DNA of 64,000 nucleotides from Euzebya pacifica (GTDB lineage: Bacteria; Actinomycetota; Nitriliruptoria; Euzebyales; Euzebyaceae), in NCBI RefSeq assembly GCF_003344865.1, contig NZ_CP031165.1, positions 1,679,910 to 1,743,909 of the forward strand, written 5' to 3'. The notes under the pieces are model-generated. The model made no database searches. It was not told the DNA's origin and was given only the letters and a program-made list of their open reading frames with translations. The translations under genes were made by a program, and so were the position numbers. Of the stretch, positions 61,608 to 64,000 are shown in pieces; positions within the stretch are counted from its first letter, which is position 1, and each line of letters opens with the position of its first letter.

Positions 61608-63248
61608 ATGACGCACGAACGCGCAGGACAGCCCGCCCAGCCCGAGGACCTCGTCGACGTCGCCCACCTGGTGACCGCGTACTACACCGGGGTGCCCGAC
61701 CCGGACGTGGTCGACCAGCAGGTGGCGTTCGGCACCAGCGGCCATCGCGGGACGTCGCTGACGACGTCGTTCAACGAGGCGCACATCCTCGCCACCACCC
61801 AGGCGATCTGTGAGTACCGCCGCGAGCAGGGCATCGACGGCCCGCTGTTCATCGGCCGGGACACCCACGCCCTCAGCGAACCGGCATGGGCGACGGCGCT
61901 GGAGGTGCTGGCCGGCAACGGCGTGACCACCATGGTCGATGCGGCGGACCGCTTCACCCCGACGCCCGGCCTGTCCCACGCCATCCTGCGGGCCAACGCG
62001 TCACGCGGGACCCATCAGGGCCAGGCCGACGGCATCGTCGTCACGCCGTCCCACAACCCGCCCACCGACGGGGGGTTCAAGTACAACCCGCCCCACGGCG
62101 GGCCGGCCGACACCGACGCCACGTCGGTGATCGCGGCGCGGGCCAACGAGATCGTCCGCGACGGCCTGGGCGACGTGAAACGGGTCGCCTTCGCCGAGGC
62201 CCGGTCCGCAGCGAACGCCTACGACTACATGGGCACCTACGTCGACGACCTGCCTGCCGTGGTGGACATCGACGCGATCCGCGACGCAGGGGTGCGCATC
62301 GGTGCCGACCCGCTGGGTGGCGCGGCGGTGGACTACTGGGGGGCGATCGCCGAGCGGCACGGCCTGGACCTGACGGTCGTCAACCCGCTGGTGGACCCGA
62401 CGTGGCGGTTCATGACCCTCGACTGGGACGGGAAGATCCGGATGGACTGCTCCTCGCCGTCGGCGATGGCCAGCCTGGTCGCGCAGAAGGATGCCTACGA
62501 CGTCGCCACCGGCAACGACGCCGACGCCGATCGCCACGGCATCGTCACGCCCGACGCCGGTCTGATGAACCCCAACCACTTCCTCGCCGTGGCCATCCAG
62601 CACCTCTTCGGTGGCGCCCGACCGGGGTGGCCGGAGACGGCGCGGATCGGCAAGACGCTGGTGTCCTCCTCGATGATCGACCGGGTCGCGGCGGGACTCG
62701 GGCGGCCGATGGTCGAGGTGCCCGTCGGCTTCAAGTGGTTCGTGCCCGGATTGATCGACTCCTCCTTCGGCTTCGGGGGAGAGGAGTCGGCCGGCGCGTC
62801 GTTCCTGCGGATGGACGGCACGACGTGGACGACGGACAAGGACGGGATCATCCTCTGCCTGCTGGCCGCGGAGATCATCGCGCGGACCGGCCGCAGCCCC
62901 AGCGAGCACTACGCCGACCTCGTCGAGCAGCACGGCGCCCCGGCGTACGCCCGCATCGACGCCCCGGCGACCCGTGAGCAGAAGGCCGCGCTCAAGCAGC
63001 TGTCCGCGGATGCGGTGACGGCCACCACACTGGCGGGGGAGGAGATCACCGCCAAGCTGACCGAGGCGCCGGGCAACGGCGAGGCCATCGGCGGCCTCAA
63101 GGTCACGACGGCGTCGGCGTGGTTCGCCGCGCGGCCATCGGGGACCGAGGACGTCTACAAGATCTACGCCGAGTCCTTCCGCGGCGCCGACCACCTGGCG
63201 GAGGTGCAGGCCGCCGCGAAGGACGTGGTGTCCGCGGCCATCGGCTGA
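61608..63248 (+). CDS. pgm: Phosphoglucomutase (alpha-D-glucose phosphate-specific)
   Basis: Interconverts glucose 1-phosphate and glucose 6-phosphate in the cytoplasm, feeding glycogen, trehalose and cell-wall sugar synthesis. The 546-residue length is normal. FGTSGHRG starts the family, [17 protein letters not shown] holds the phosphoserine (near residue 148), [10 protein letters not shown] binds Mg2+, GFGGEESAG the sugar loop, and [16 protein letters not shown] the phosphate-binding loop. The ATG at 61608 follows a CATGAT box six bases away. It stands alone, followed by tRNA-Gly on the other strand. Confidence 0.97.
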   Translation: MTHERAGQPAQPEDLVDVAHLVTAYYTGVPDPDVVDQQVAFGTSGHRGTSLTTSFNEAHILATTQAICEYRREQGIDGPLFIGRDTHALSEPAWATALEVLAGNGVTTMVDAADRFTPTPGLSHAILRANASRGTHQGQADGIVVTPSHNPPTDGGFKYNPPHGGPADTDATSVIAARANEIVRDGLGDVKRVAFAEARSAANAYDYMGTYVDDLPAVVDIDAIRDAGVRIGADPLGGAAVDYWGAIAERHGLDLTVVNPLVDPTWRFMTLDWDGKIRMDCSSPSAMASLVAQKDAYDVATGNDADADRHGIVTPDAGLMNPNHFLAVAIQHLFGGARPGWPETARIGKTLVSSSMIDRVAAGLGRPMVEVPVGFKWFVPGLIDSSFGFGGEESAGASFLRMDGTTWTTDKDGIILCLLAAEIIARTGRSPSEHYADLVEQHGAPAYARIDAPATREQKAALKQLSADAVTATTLAGEEITAKLTEAPGNGEAIGGLKVTTASAWFAARPSGTEDVYKIYAESFRGADHLAEVQAAAKDVVSAAIG

Positions 63249-63264
63249 CCTGCGGTTCTGCTGG

Positions 63265-63335
63265 AGCGGGTGAGGGGAATCGAACCCCTGTAGCTAGCTT
63301 GGAAGGCTAGGGTTCTACCATTGAACTACACCCGC
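63265..63335 (-). tRNA. tRNA-Gly (anticodon UCC)
   Basis: Acceptor GCGGGTG with CACCCGC, anticodon arm CTAGC-CTTCCAA-GCTAG gives TCC, and U73 as discriminator, as usual for glycine tRNA. Confidence 0.95.
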
Positions 63336-63499
63336 GGGGGAGGGGAGTGTAGCGCGTCGCCCGGGCCAGTCCGAACCGGTTGCGGCCGCCGTGTTCCTGA
63401 TCGGTCCCGACACCTTCTGGACAGGTCGGGTTTGGCAATGTCGGTTTCCAGCCATCCTTCGCCCAACTGGGTACGAACCTGAAAGGGCGGGACGCCTCC

Positions 63500-64000
63500 A
63501 TGGCAAAGGGAAAGACGAGACCGATGGAAGAACTGACGCGCCGACACGCGATGTGGATCGCCCGAGCGATGGCTCGCACCGACGGCAGCCCCCTCACCGC
63601 GAACGACATCGTGGCCCTCGAAGAGGCCTGCGTACCCCGCCGGGTCGAGGCAGGCGAAGTGCTGATCGCCAGCGGCGACGTGGTCGACGAGGTCCACATC
63701 GTCCGTGACGGCGCGGTCCACCTGACCGTCCGCAACCCCACGCTCGGCCGCCAGACCATCGGCCTGGTCGAACCCGGCGGCGTCATCGGTGACGTGGCGG
63801 TGTTCCTCGGCCACACGATGCCGTTCGACGCGATCGCCGACAGCGACTCCACCGTCCTGACAATCACCCGCGAACGCCTCCTGTCTCTCCTCGCAGGGTC
63901 GCCGTCGCTGTCGCTGCGCTGGATCACCTCGGTGTCCAAGCGACACGACGAGATCCAGCGTCGGCTGGTCACGCTGCTGACCAAGGACCTGTCCGCCCAG
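63500..64000 (+). CDS. Cyclic-nucleotide-binding regulator (Crp/Fnr-like), partial
   Basis: Start of a gene that runs off the right edge; 167 residues are visible. ATG 63500 begins MAKGKTRPMEELTRRH. The cNMP-binding beta-roll is clear: VPRRVEAGEVLIASGDVVDE, VHIVRDGAVHLTVRNP, VEPGGVIGDVAVFLGHTMPF (the phosphate-binding cassette position) and VLTITRERLLSLLAGSPSLS. The Glu and Arg that bind the cAMP phosphate (GExx..RSA) are replaced (GDVAVFLGHTMPF), so the ligand may differ. The following RWITSVSKRHDEIQRRLVTL helix leads to the region where a DNA-binding domain would follow, not in this window. Confidence 0.8.
   Translation, partial: MAKGKTRPMEELTRRHAMWIARAMARTDGSPLTANDIVALEEACVPRRVEAGEVLIASGDVVDEVHIVRDGAVHLTVRNPTLGRQTIGLVEPGGVIGDVAVFLGHTMPFDAIADSDSTVLTITRERLLSLLAGSPSLSLRWITSVSKRHDEIQRRLVTLLTKDLSAQ

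Overview
The window is high-GC actinobacterial DNA. Proteins with a mycothiol-dependent-isomerase fold, SARP/AfsR-type regulators, many GTG starts and -10 boxes placed 6-8 bases before start codons all fit Actinobacteria. Three kinds of M14 zinc carboxypeptidase and two proteins carrying cell-wall-binding repeat 2 (CWB2) domains point towards the Nitriliruptoria/Euzebya group; that placement is inference. There is no gene-free stretch longer than 300 bases, no rRNA and no CRISPR array.

Region by region. 1-13.3 kb: secreted peptidases (three M14 enzymes, one with a CWB2 tail), tryptophan 2,3-dioxygenase, a two-helix K+ channel with RCK domain, GNAT, glycerophosphodiesterase and a TRIC-type channel. 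13.2-18.7 kb: a large SARP-NTPase regulator divergent from a DUF4386-ABC exporter operon. 18.8-24.3 kb: a CBS-domain transporter-like protein, a PAS-GGDEF-EAL protein with a degenerate GGDEF, and a DUF222/HNH (13E12-type) gene. 24.4-27.2 kb: NmrA and SDR oxidoreductases divergent from an AraC regulator. 27.2-29.0 kb: a lipoprotein metallo-beta-lactamase-fold protein in an overlapping operon with a haem-type membrane protein. 29.2-32.7 kb: an organomercury/metal cassette: MerR, thioredoxin-like protein, a membrane-fused alkylmercury lyase, and a disulfide-type flavoprotein. 32.8-37.0 kb: a second SARP-NTPase, an MDMPI-fold protein and an SRPBCC protein. 37.1-38.6 kb: a broken second copy of the DUF222/HNH gene. 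38.7-40.5 kb: a frameshifted subtilisin.

40.5-45.7 kb is a compact integrated element. A 55-bp perfect direct repeat of the 3' half of tRNA-Leu(UAG) lies at 40508-40562 and again inside the intact tRNA at 45600-45654. Between them are a tyrosine integrase next to the tRNA, three toxin-antitoxin-like pairs (HTH/PIN, Phd/RelE, unknown/AbiEii nucleotidyltransferase), one secreted protein, and candidate integrase arm sites at both ends.

45.7-56.1 kb holds a receptor-type Ser/Thr kinase, a coiled-coil protein, an EcsC-like protein, a Tat-exported phosphodiesterase with CWB2 repeats, an L,D-transpeptidase and an SRAP (YedK/HMCES) protein. 56.1-64 kb holds two overlapping HNH-like genes that run into tRNA-Lys, then tRNA-His, tRNA-Arg, a heavy-metal P-type ATPase, a cysteine-desulfurase-like enzyme, a pirin-like protein, phosphoglucomutase, tRNA-Gly and the start of a cyclic-nucleotide-binding regulator.

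The most interesting parts are the toxin-antitoxin-only integrative element and the mercury cassette, whose lyase is fused in frame to a four-helix membrane domain yet keeps a perfect internal ribosome-binding site and start codon. Coordinates around 29.6 kb may be off by one base.
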